Source: Halosimplex rubrum (GTDB lineage Archaea; Halobacteriota; Halobacteria; Halobacteriales; Haloarculaceae). From it: a DNA stretch of 64,000 nt. The position numbers and the translations under genes are program-made. Where the stretch lies: assembly GCF_013415885.1 (NCBI RefSeq), contig NZ_CP058910.1, positions 3,534,001 to 3,598,000 on the forward strand, read 5' to 3'. Shown here in pieces: positions 57,132 to 64,000 of this stretch (positions are counted from its first letter, which is position 1; each line of letters opens with the position of its first letter). Under the pieces are notes generated by a model. That model searched no databases, had not been told where the DNA came from, and worked only from the letters and a program-made list of their open reading frames with translations.

Positions 57132-57581
57132 TCACTCCCCCTCGCCCATCCGGTCGGAGAAGTCCCAGGTGTAGGCGCGGTCGACGTCGACGCGGATCCG
57201 GACCTCGTCGCGGTCGGGCGAGAGGAGTCTCCGGGCGAGTTTCGAGTCGGTGTCGCCGAGGTACCGCTCGACGAGGTCCCGGAGGACGGTCTTGTCCTCG
57301 TCGGGGGCGATATCGGCGGTGCCCGCGCCGCGGACGCCGCGGTAGGGCACGTCGTTGGTCGATATCTCGAAGGCGACCGCGGGGTTCTCCCGGAGGTACC
57401 GGACGACTTTGGCGTTCGCACCGGTGGCGCACTCCAGGTGGCCGTCGCGGTAGCGGTACCACAGCGAGAGCATCCAGAGGCCGCCTCCCGGTGTGTGGGT
57501 CGCGAGGCGCACCGGGATGGTCCGCTCGTCGAGGAACTGTTCGGTCCGGTCGCGGTCCCAGTCGCCGGTGACGGTCTCCAT
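57132..57581 (-). CDS. Pyridoxamine 5'-phosphate oxidase-like flavin-binding split-barrel protein
   Basis: The 149-residue protein has the split-barrel pattern: RTIPVRLATHTPGGGLWMLSLWYRYRDGHLECATG, key part LWMLSLWYRYRDG, followed by KVVRYLRENPAVAFEIST and RGVRGAGTADIAPD. These bind FMN or F420. Family members reduce small molecules or bind F420H2; the substrate is unknown. It converges with the RNase Z-like gene. Confidence 0.87.
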   Translation of the reverse strand: METVTGDWDRDRTEQFLDERTIPVRLATHTPGGGLWMLSLWYRYRDGHLECATGANAKVVRYLRENPAVAFEISTNDVPYRGVRGAGTADIAPDEDKTVLRDLVERYLGDTDSKLARRLLSPDRDEVRIRVDVDRAYTWDFSDRMGEGE

Positions 57582-57826
57582 GCGGGTGTGCGATCATCCG
57601 GCCGCCAGCGGCATAAACCCGGGTCCGGGCGCCGGTCGGCCGGACCGCGGTGACGCGGCGACCGGCGGTCTCGTCGTCCGTCGAGCGCCGCTCCCCGCGC
57701 GGAGCTCCCGTGCGTCCGAGGTGGTGCGATTTCACCGTCGTAGTGATCCCCTTCTCGGAGACAGTCACCAGCTACGTGGGGCGTATTCTGGGCATAACGA
57801 AGGTTCACAGCACGTATCTCGGGCGT

Positions 57827-59374
57827 ATGACGAACGACGACTCGGGCACCGGGATCGACAGACGAGGAGTGCTGAAGATGATCGGCGGGACGACGGCCGG
57901 AATCGGTCTCCTGTCGGGCACGGCCAGCGCCCACAGGTGGACGTTCGACGGCTGCGAGTCGGTCTGTACCGACACCGACGGCAACTACGCGGTCGTCGAA
58001 GCGGGCGTGAGATACGAGGGCCGGAAGCCCCAGGCCGCTCCCGAACGCGACGCGCCGTGGGGTCACGACAACACGTTCTGCTACACCGCGGCGGACGACG
58101 AGCGGGTCGTCGGCTTCATCGAGGAGGACGAGTACGGGAAAGGCGAGGGCTGCACCCTCCACGTGAACCCGAACGACTGCGTCAGCGTCGGGGCCGACGA
58201 GATACTGAGTCTGATAGACGGGACCACCATCGGCGCGTGCGACGACGTGCTCTATCCGGCCTGCGATCCGACGCTCCCCGAGGCCGACTGGGTCGACTTC
58301 GCCGGGACGTTCGAATCCGAACGGGACGCCAGCGCGCAGTCGCTGATCCGGACGACCGACGGCGGGTTCGCCCTCGTCGGGCGGCGGCTGACTGGGGACG
58401 GAGACATCGACGCTTCCCTGCTGGTGACGGACGGCGACGGGGACGTCGAGTTCGACCGGACCTACGGCGGCGACGAGACGGAGGTGACGTACGACGTCGT
58501 CGAGACGAGCGACGGGGGATTCGCCATGGCGGGGCTCACGGAGTCGTACGGGGACGGTTCTTCCAGCGGCTGGCTCGTGAAGACCGACGGCGAGGGGAAC
58601 GTCGAGTTCACCGAGGCGTACGGCGACGGCCGGCGGGACAGAGCGTACGGCCTCGTCCAGACTGCGGACGGGGGCTTCGTGCTGGGCGGCGACACGACAC
58701 CGCCCGATAGCCTCGACAGCGACTTCTGGCTCGTGAAGACCGACGAAGCGGGGACCGAGGAGTTCACCCGGACGTACGACGGTGGGACGGTGGAGGCGAT
58801 GATACGGACGAGCGACGGCGGGTTCGCGCTGGCCGGGACGACGCGCTCGGACGACTCCTTCGAGAACTCCCCCCGGCTCCTCAAGACGGACGAGGAAGGC
58901 AACGAAGAGCTCTCGACGGTGATCGATAGCGAGGGAGTCGATCAGGCGAACGCGCTCGCACAGACCGCGGACGGCGGGTTCGCTCTCGCCGGCTCCGGCG
59001 TGGCCGAGGGCCGGGCCGGGGAGTGCTGGCTCGTGAAGACCGACGAAGCGGGGAACGAGGAGTTCACGAGGAGCTACGGCGGCGAGGCGCTCGACCTGGC
59101 GGACGGGGTCGTCCAGACCGACGACGGGGGGTTCGCGCTGGCGGGACTCACCGAGTCGTTCGACGCCGAGGGCTCGGACATCTACTTCGTCAGGACCGAC
59201 GAAGCCGGCGAGGTGACGAGCGAGCGGGTCTACGGAAGCTGCGGGCACGACCGAGCGAGAGACCTCGTTCGGACGGCGGACGGGGGCTTCGCCCTCGCCG
59301 GCGACGTGGCCGGCTCGGAACGCATCCGTCCCACCGAGATGGCGCTCGTGAAGACCACGACCGACCTCGAGTGA
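57827..59374 (+). CDS. Tat-exported protein with probable seven-bladed beta-propeller
   Basis: The 515-residue protein has a Tat signal (GIDRRGVLKMIGGTTAGIGLLS). A Cys-containing N-terminal region of about 110 residues follows (CESVCTDTDGN, and more Cys to about residue 145). The rest is seven repeats of about 50 residues, each ending DGGFALAG or a close variant and containing LVKTDEAGNEEF-type strands. Seven repeats suggest a closed seven-bladed propeller. The start at 57827 is supported by a TATA-like GCATAACG about 30 bases upstream. The role is unknown; binding or scaffolding on the cell surface is likely. Confidence 0.85.
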   Translation: MTNDDSGTGIDRRGVLKMIGGTTAGIGLLSGTASAHRWTFDGCESVCTDTDGNYAVVEAGVRYEGRKPQAAPERDAPWGHDNTFCYTAADDERVVGFIEEDEYGKGEGCTLHVNPNDCVSVGADEILSLIDGTTIGACDDVLYPACDPTLPEADWVDFAGTFESERDASAQSLIRTTDGGFALVGRRLTGDGDIDASLLVTDGDGDVEFDRTYGGDETEVTYDVVETSDGGFAMAGLTESYGDGSSSGWLVKTDGEGNVEFTEAYGDGRRDRAYGLVQTADGGFVLGGDTTPPDSLDSDFWLVKTDEAGTEEFTRTYDGGTVEAMIRTSDGGFALAGTTRSDDSFENSPRLLKTDEEGNEELSTVIDSEGVDQANALAQTADGGFALAGSGVAEGRAGECWLVKTDEAGNEEFTRSYGGEALDLADGVVQTDDGGFALAGLTESFDAEGSDIYFVRTDEAGEVTSERVYGSCGHDRARDLVRTADGGFALAGDVAGSERIRPTEMALVKTTTDLE

Positions 59375-59419
59375 CGCCGGCGCCCGGGAGCGGGTCCCCG
59401 ACCGGACCCGGAGGCGGTC

Positions 59420-60580
59420 TCAGACCCGTTCGAGGGTCACCCGGAAGTCCGCGCCGCCGGCGTCGCTCCCGCGGACGGCGACGGTCCCGCCGTAGGACTC
59501 TGTGAGCGCGCGGACGAACCCGAGCCCGAACCCGGTCCCCTCGCTGTCGGGGCCCTTGACGCCCATCTCGAAGATCTCCCCGCGCAGGTCGGGGTCGATA
59601 CCGACCCCGTCGTCGGCCATTCCGACGACGAGGCGGTCGGGCGCGGGCGCCTCGGCGTACAGGTCGACGGTCACGTCGCCCTCGTTGTGGACGGCGGCGT
59701 TGGTGAGGACGTTGGTGAACACCGAATCGAGCAGGTCGCCGGCGTAGACGCGATAGTCGAAGTCGTCGGGGTCGAATTCGGCGGAGAGCGACTCGTACTG
59801 GTCGGTCACGTCGTCGACGGTGGCCTCGAGCAGCGGGCGCAGGTCCCGCGGTTCGGGCTCGCGCTGGGCTTCGAGCGTCGACATCAGGTCGCCCACCCGC
59901 TCGATGAGGTCCGCGGAGTTACTCGCGGCGCGTTCGATCTTGCTGACGTACTCGCCGGCCTGTTCGTCCTCGACCTTCTCCGCGACGGCGTCGGCGAACC
60001 CGGCGATGATCTGCAGGTCGTTGCCGATGTCGTGGCGCAGGAGCCGGTCGTACATCTCGATCATCTCCTTGCGGGTCTCGAGGTCCTGCCGGGCGCGTTC
60101 GAGGCGCTCGCGCGACCGGATGTTGCTGATCGCCGTCGCGGCGTGAGTGGCGAGGATCTCCATGGGTCGGACCACCTCGTCGCCGAACTCGTCGGGGCTC
60201 GACGAGCGGACGACGAGCACGCAGATCGGCTCGTCGACGATCCCCTCGGGGACGGCCAGCGTCGCCGCGGTGTCGGCGTCGTCGGCGATCCCCGCCGCCT
60301 CACCGGTGACGGTGACGGTCTCGCCGGTCTCGTGGGCGCGCCGGGCCACATCGCCGGGCGCCCCGCCGGCTGAGACCTCGGGGTTCGTGCTCCCGACGAC
60401 GTGGAGGTCGCCGTCGCGGACCTCGACGACGGTCACGTCGGTCAGCTCGAAGAGGATGGTGACCGCCTCCAGCGTCAGCGAGACGACCTCGTCGACGGAC
60501 TCGCACTGGTTCAGCGCCTGCCCGTACTTGTTGAGGTCGGCGACCTGCCGCGCGAAGTCCTGGCGTTGTTCGAATCCCAT
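59420..60580 (-). CDS. GAF-domain histidine kinase
   Basis: The 386-residue cytoplasmic sensor kinase has an N-terminal GAF-like domain (about 15-165, SVDEVVSLTLEAVTILF). The dimerisation helix follows with DRLLRHDIGNDLQIIAGF, H about 183 being the phosphorylated His in the haloarchaeal pattern. The ATPase domain includes VFTNVLTNAAVHN (N box), ADDGVGIDPDLRGEIFE and GTGFGLGFVRALTESYGG. No membrane segment is present, so it senses an internal signal. Its response regulator is not next to it; HalX at 24621 is far away. Confidence 0.93.
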   Translation of the reverse strand: MGFEQRQDFARQVADLNKYGQALNQCESVDEVVSLTLEAVTILFELTDVTVVEVRDGDLHVVGSTNPEVSAGGAPGDVARRAHETGETVTVTGEAAGIADDADTAATLAVPEGIVDEPICVLVVRSSSPDEFGDEVVRPMEILATHAATAISNIRSRERLERARQDLETRKEMIEMYDRLLRHDIGNDLQIIAGFADAVAEKVEDEQAGEYVSKIERAASNSADLIERVGDLMSTLEAQREPEPRDLRPLLEATVDDVTDQYESLSAEFDPDDFDYRVYAGDLLDSVFTNVLTNAAVHNEGDVTVDLYAEAPAPDRLVVGMADDGVGIDPDLRGEIFEMGVKGPDSEGTGFGLGFVRALTESYGGTVAVRGSDAGGADFRVTLERV

Positions 60581-60717
60581 GACGGTCTCCGAGTGATTAC
60601 GATGCCTTCGGAAACTCGCCGGTAAATCCTTTCGGCGCCGTTATCAGCTGTGAGACGGACGACGATCCGTGACACGGTCGCGACTCAGGCCCGGGCAAGG
60701 CGGGCTCGGACCGGTAG

Positions 60718-61794
60718 TCAGTCGATCCGGTAGCGCAGCAGCGCGGCGATGCCACCGAGGTTGCGCAGTTGCTGGCCGGGGTCGAACTCGCCGGAGAAGA
60801 CGGTCACCTCGCCGCCCTTCTGCTCGGTGGTCTCGATGACGGCGTCGACGTCGATGTCCCACTCGCCCTCGTCGCCGCGCTCGGCGCGCAGCCGCTCGTC
60901 GAGGACGAGCAACTGCTCGATGGCGCCGAAGTCGGCCGCCTCGGCGACCTGCTCGGGCCCGTAGGCGACCTCCGATCCCGTGGCGATGCGCTCGGTCAGC
61001 TCGTCGACCAGGTCGGCCTCCGCGGAGATGCGCGTCTGGGTCTGGACCTCGTCGACGGCCCCCCGTTTGAGCACCTCGTGGACGCCGCGGTCGCCGACGC
61101 CGGTGGTGTCGACGGTCGTGATCCGGTCGGCCAGGTCCCGCTCGTTCTCCTGGATGTAGTCGAGCGCGTCCTGCTTCGTGAAGCCGGGACCGGCGAGGAT
61201 GATCGCTTCCACGTCCATCCGGGCGAGGACCGTCCCCAGTTCCTCGAACAGCTCCTCGCGGGGCCGCGAGCCGTCGCCCCACGCGGCCTTGCCGGTCGGG
61301 CCGGTGATCGAGGCGCGCTCCTCGGTCCCGTACTGGGCGACGGTGTGGACGTGGGCCTCGCCCTCCTCGACGGTCGCGATCGCCACGTCCGGGTTCTCGG
61401 TCGCCTCGACCGCTTCGGAGAGCCGGTCGTCCTGGTCGGGCTTCCAGACCTTCTCGACCTCCAGCTCCTCGAACGGTTCGACGTTGAGCGTGTGGTGGAA
61501 ATCGAGCTGGTCCTCCCGCGAACAGTCGACGATGACGCCGCCGACGCGCAGGCGGTTGGCGAACTTGGCGAACTCCACGTCGTCGACCTCCAGTTCGGCC
61601 CACATGTGTTCGCGCTCGCCGCCGGTGTCGCGCATGTCGTCGTCGTTGCGCTGGATGCGCCGCGTCGTGTCGCCGGAGACGAGATCGCCCGGCTCGACGA
61701 TGTAGGTGAGGTGCCAGAGGTCGTCCAGGCTCTCCGGGACGAGGGTGACCCGCTCCCGACCCTCCGTCGTCGGGTGGCGGTCGTTGACCTGCAT
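60718..61794 (-). CDS. pelA: Pelota (Dom34), mRNA surveillance factor
   Basis: The 358-residue factor recognises stalled ribosomes and with an Hbs1/EF1A-like partner splits them. It shows three domains: N-terminal ([24 protein letters not shown], key part [14 protein letters not shown]) to about 130; a middle release factor-like domain without the GGQ motif ([15 protein letters not shown]); and a C-terminal domain ([25 protein letters not shown] region). The missing GGQ distinguishes it from aRF1. The last segment, [23 protein letters not shown], is highly conserved. It is divergent from the small zinc-ribbon gene at 61905. Confidence 0.95.
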   Translation of the reverse strand: MQVNDRHPTTEGRERVTLVPESLDDLWHLTYIVEPGDLVSGDTTRRIQRNDDDMRDTGGEREHMWAELEVDDVEFAKFANRLRVGGVIVDCSREDQLDFHHTLNVEPFEELEVEKVWKPDQDDRLSEAVEATENPDVAIATVEEGEAHVHTVAQYGTEERASITGPTGKAAWGDGSRPREELFEELGTVLARMDVEAIILAGPGFTKQDALDYIQENERDLADRITTVDTTGVGDRGVHEVLKRGAVDEVQTQTRISAEADLVDELTERIATGSEVAYGPEQVAEAADFGAIEQLLVLDERLRAERGDEGEWDIDVDAVIETTEQKGGEVTVFSGEFDPGQQLRNLGGIAALLRYRID

Positions 61795-61904
61795 ACTCGC
61801 ATCTCTGCCTCCGGCGGCAAGTGTGCTGTTATTCCGCGGCGACGGCCGCCGACGTGGGGTCGCCCGCTACGTTCTTTGCCGTGGGCGCCCAACTATCACG
61901 GACC

Positions 61905-62087
61905 GTGACAGAACCTCCCTCCCCCACTGGCGGCGCGTCGCTCGGCCCGAACGACCCCGTCGAGGAAGCGGACGGCTACTCCCGGACGGTCTATCGGGAG
62001 TGTGACCTCTGCGAGTCGCTGACCGACCTCACGGAATCGCACGGCCTGTTCGTCTGCGGCGCCTGCGAAGAGCAACTGCTCCCCTGA
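61905..62087 (+). CDS. Small zinc-ribbon protein (60 aa)
   Basis: The 60-residue protein starts at a GTG (61905), shortly after the pelota start on the other strand. Two CxxC knuckles are C33/C36 (RECDLCESL) and C51/C54 (FVCGACEEQ). It resembles a haloarchaeal family (DUF7571, from memory). No function can be given. The start choice is supported by distance to pelota; no ATG exists upstream in frame within the spacer. Confidence 0.7.
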   Translation: MTEPPSPTGGASLGPNDPVEEADGYSRTVYRECDLCESLTDLTESHGLFVCGACEEQLLP

Positions 62088-62199
62088 CCGGCCCGGTGCC
62101 CGCGAGCGAGGGGGAGTCGCCCGCGACTGTGTCGACTGTGTCGTCTGTCCCGGCCCTGTTTCCGGGACCTTCTTGCCTCCGGGTCGCGCCCGTTCGGGT

Positions 62200-63090
62200 A
62201 TGACCGAGATCATCGACGGCAACGCGGTCGCCGAGGACGTGCGCGCCGACGTGAGCGACGCGGTGGACGATCTGGCCGAGTCGGACGTGACGCCCACGCT
62301 CGCGACGGTGCTGATGAGCGACGACCCCGCCAGCGAGACCTACGTCTCGATGAAGCAGAACGACTGCGAGGAGGTCGGCATCGACACCGTCGACGTGGAA
62401 CTGGACTCCGACGCCGACGCCGCGGAGCTGTACGACACCATCGACGAACTCAACGCCGACGACGACGTGAACGGTATCCTCGTCCAGATGCCCGTTCCCG
62501 ACCACGTCGACGACCGGCGCGTCCTCCGCAGCATCGACCCCGAGAAGGACGTGGACGGCCTCCACCCGGAGAACATCGGCCGGCTCGTCGCCGGTGACGC
62601 CCGCTACAAGCCCTGCACGCCCCACGGCATCCAGCGCCTGCTCGCGGCGGCCGAGGTCGAGACCGAGGGCAAGGAGGCCGTCGTCGTCGGTCGCTCGCGG
62701 CTGGTCGGCAAGCCGATGGCGAACCTGTTCATCCAGTACGGCGACGGCGGCAACGCGACCACCACCGTCTGCCACTCCCGGACGGAGGACCTCGCCGAGA
62801 AGACCCGGAGCGCGGACATCCTCGTCGCCGCCGCCGGCGTCCCGGAGATGATCGACGGCTCGATGGTCGGCGAGGGCGCGGTCGTGATCGACGTGGGCAT
62901 CAATCAGGTCGACGCCGACACCGAGAAGGGCTACGAGCTGGTGGGTGACGTGGACTTCGAGAGCGCCGAGGAGAAGGCGTCGGCCATCACCCCCGTTCCG
63001 GGCGGCGTCGGTCCGATGACCCGCGCGATGCTCCTGTACAACACCGTCAACGCCGCCGCGCTGCAGTCCGGCGTCGACAGCACGCTGTAG
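62200..63090 (+). CDS. folD: Methylenetetrahydrofolate dehydrogenase/cyclohydrolase
   Basis: The 296-residue bifunctional enzyme interconverts methylene-, methenyl- and formyl-tetrahydrofolate with NADP. K52 in the YVSMKQNDC motif is the catalytic Lys. VNGILVQMPVPDHVDDRRVL and DGLHPENIGRL are the usual substrate motifs, and VVGRSRLVGKPMANLF and DVGINQVD the nucleotide-binding ones. TPVPGGVGPMTRAMLLYNTV is the C-terminal signature. The start at 62200 is the Met giving the family N-terminus. It provides one-carbon units to purine synthesis, the pathway of purF at 25906. Confidence 0.96.
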   Translation: MTEIIDGNAVAEDVRADVSDAVDDLAESDVTPTLATVLMSDDPASETYVSMKQNDCEEVGIDTVDVELDSDADAAELYDTIDELNADDDVNGILVQMPVPDHVDDRRVLRSIDPEKDVDGLHPENIGRLVAGDARYKPCTPHGIQRLLAAAEVETEGKEAVVVGRSRLVGKPMANLFIQYGDGGNATTTVCHSRTEDLAEKTRSADILVAAAGVPEMIDGSMVGEGAVVIDVGINQVDADTEKGYELVGDVDFESAEEKASAITPVPGGVGPMTRAMLLYNTVNAAALQSGVDSTL

Positions 63091-63114
63091 CCGGTCTCGT
63101 CCGTTCGTTTCCGG

Positions 63115-63834
63115 TCAGAGGTCGATCTCGAACCCCTCGAGTCGGTTCTGGGCCTCGGCGAGAGCGGTCTCGTCGCCGTCGGCGAGCGCGCGGCCGACGG
63201 CGCGGACGACGTAGACGAGTTCGCCCGCGGTGCGCGGGGACACGTCGCCGTCGAGCGCCTCGATCCGCTTCTGGTGGTCCCGCAGGGTCGTCAGCAGCGA
63301 CCGGACGGTCGCGTCGGGGTGGTCGTCGAGGTACCGGCGCAGGTCCGAGCGGTAGGCGTCGACCGCGCGGGCGTAGGCGAGGCCGCGGACCGCGCGCATC
63401 GACTCGGGCACCTCGTCGGCGGGCGGGCGTTCGCCCTCGTCGGCGCCCCGCAGCAGTTCGAGGAAGTAGTACTCCTCGTCGTCGGAGAGCCGCATCGCCC
63501 GGGCGACTTCCTCCCCGGCCAGGCGGAGTTCGACCGCCGCGAGGTAGGTGTCGTCGAGCGGGCGCAACTCGCCGCCGCTGACGAATCCGCACTGGCGGAC
63601 GTACTCCCGACAGCGCTCGGCGGCCGCCTCGGCCACGTCCGCGAGCGACTGGTCGTCGACGAGGGCGCGGATCTCCGTCAGGTCCAGTCGGGCGTTGCCG
63701 GCGGTGTGCTCGGTGGGGTCGTCGAGCCCGACGCTCCGGATGCTGCCGCAGTCCGGGCAGACGACGCTCCCCGTCTCGTAGTACGACCAGCGAGCCCCGC
63801 ACTCCTGACACTCGCGCTCGCCGCGGATCTTCAT
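63115..63834 (-). CDS. Zinc-ribbon conserved haloarchaeal protein
   Basis: The 239-residue protein has an N-terminal zinc ribbon (C9/C12 in ECQECGARW and C26/C29 in VVCPDCGSIR), like TFIIB-type ribbons. The rest is helical with heptads (LADVAEAAAERCREYVRQ and others). The family is, I believe, DUF7117 (from memory). The start at 63834 puts the ribbon at the N-terminus. It converges with folD. No function is known. Confidence 0.75.
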   Translation of the reverse strand: MKIRGERECQECGARWSYYETGSVVCPDCGSIRSVGLDDPTEHTAGNARLDLTEIRALVDDQSLADVAEAAAERCREYVRQCGFVSGGELRPLDDTYLAAVELRLAGEEVARAMRLSDDEEYYFLELLRGADEGERPPADEVPESMRAVRGLAYARAVDAYRSDLRRYLDDHPDATVRSLLTTLRDHQKRIEALDGDVSPRTAGELVYVVRAVGRALADGDETALAEAQNRLEGFEIDL

Positions 63835-63965
63835 ACGACGGTCTTGCGCCCGAACGCCTAAAGTCGACGCGGTCGAACCACCGAACCGACGCCCGTGACA
63901 CCGCCCGACGCCACCCCCGGAAGACACCTTACTCGATCGTCAGACGGCGAAAGGCCCCTTGGTCG

Positions 63966-63980
63966 GTACTTTTAAGTTGT
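63966..63980 (+). promoter_or_regulatory. TATA-like element near the window edge
   Basis: TACTTTTAAGTTG is a good haloarchaeal TATA match centred near 63973, predicting a transcription start at about 64000. A forward gene or RNA probably begins at or just beyond the edge. The ATG at 63991 is closer to the box than usual. Confidence 0.5.
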
Positions 63981-64000
63981 TCCCGGTCGGATGTACAGGT

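Noticed and set aside
62130-62152. Short repeat GACTGTGTC before folD
   Set aside because: It is too short and simple to rank above background.

Overview
The window reads as chromosomal DNA of a halophilic archaeon (class Halobacteria). It is strongly GC-rich and the proteins are acidic (Asp/Glu-rich). Many genes have a TATA-like element about 25-28 bases before the start codon and no Shine-Dalgarno sequence, as expected for leaderless transcripts. Several archaeal or haloarchaeal markers are present: LSm-L37e-purF, Cdc48, pelota, archaeal Dna2, aMBF1, a HalX response regulator and a PGF-CTERM protein. The core gene set (sdhCDBA, gdh, purF, folD, dna2, pelota, a tRNA) argues for the main chromosome. 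A Haloarculaceae-like source is a guess only.

Layout. 1-6604: fatty-acid oxidation genes (a 3-hydroxyacyl-CoA dehydrogenase cut by the window edge, and an acyl-CoA dehydrogenase), then cysE preceded by a tiny Cys-rich leader ORF, an AlkA-type glycosylase, and a divergent pair made of a RimK/retropepsin-like fusion and an M14 deacylase-type peptidase. 6804-10275: the succinate dehydrogenase operon sdhC-sdhD-sdhB-sdhA. 10418-21600: a mixed set with a sugar-type oxidoreductase, hydrolases, a zinc-ribbon/gdh operon, an Hsp20-like/Cdc48 operon, a HAD phosphatase, a second acyl-CoA dehydrogenase and aMBF1. 21823-22207: tRNA-Leu(GAG) followed by about 300 bases packed with inverted and direct repeats. 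22269-28866: DUF4397 lipoprotein, winged-helix/membrane pair, HalX regulator, XapX protein, LSm-L37e-purF and an M42 peptidase. 28957-35147: two small VapBC-like toxin-antitoxin pairs, a second Gfo/Idh/MocA oxidoreductase, a photolyase operon and an enolase-superfamily dehydratase whose 3' end is duplicated around the second toxin-antitoxin pair. 35291-45252: small conserved haloarchaeal genes, a DUF2342-type zincin and a five-gene MoxR/DUF58/DUF4129 membrane cluster. 45292-63834: Dna2, PAP2 phosphatase, LarA-like protein, Lhr helicase, secreted Tat proteins, an RNase Z-like hydrolase, a histidine kinase, pelota, folD and small zinc-ribbon proteins.

How the parts may work together. sdhCDBA links the TCA cycle to respiration, and the beta-oxidation genes feed acetyl-CoA and reducing power into the same metabolism. 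The MoxR AAA+ ATPase, the DUF58 protein and the three membrane proteins probably form one envelope complex. The RimK/retropepsin fusion with the M14 enzyme suggests addition and removal of an amino-acid tag.

The most noteworthy non-textbook signals are: (1) a probably leaderless 25-codon ORF ending in Cys-Cys-Cys-stop just upstream of cysE, which looks like a cysteine-sensing leader peptide; (2) a 44-bp exact repeat of a gene's 3' end bracketing a toxin-antitoxin pair; (3) three 35-bp repeats spaced exactly 46 bp apart between dna2 and a PAP2 gene; (4) nested palindromes downstream of tRNA-Leu; (5) palindromic operator candidates at the cdc48 and gdh operons. All functional statements rest on motif recognition by eye; no database search was run.
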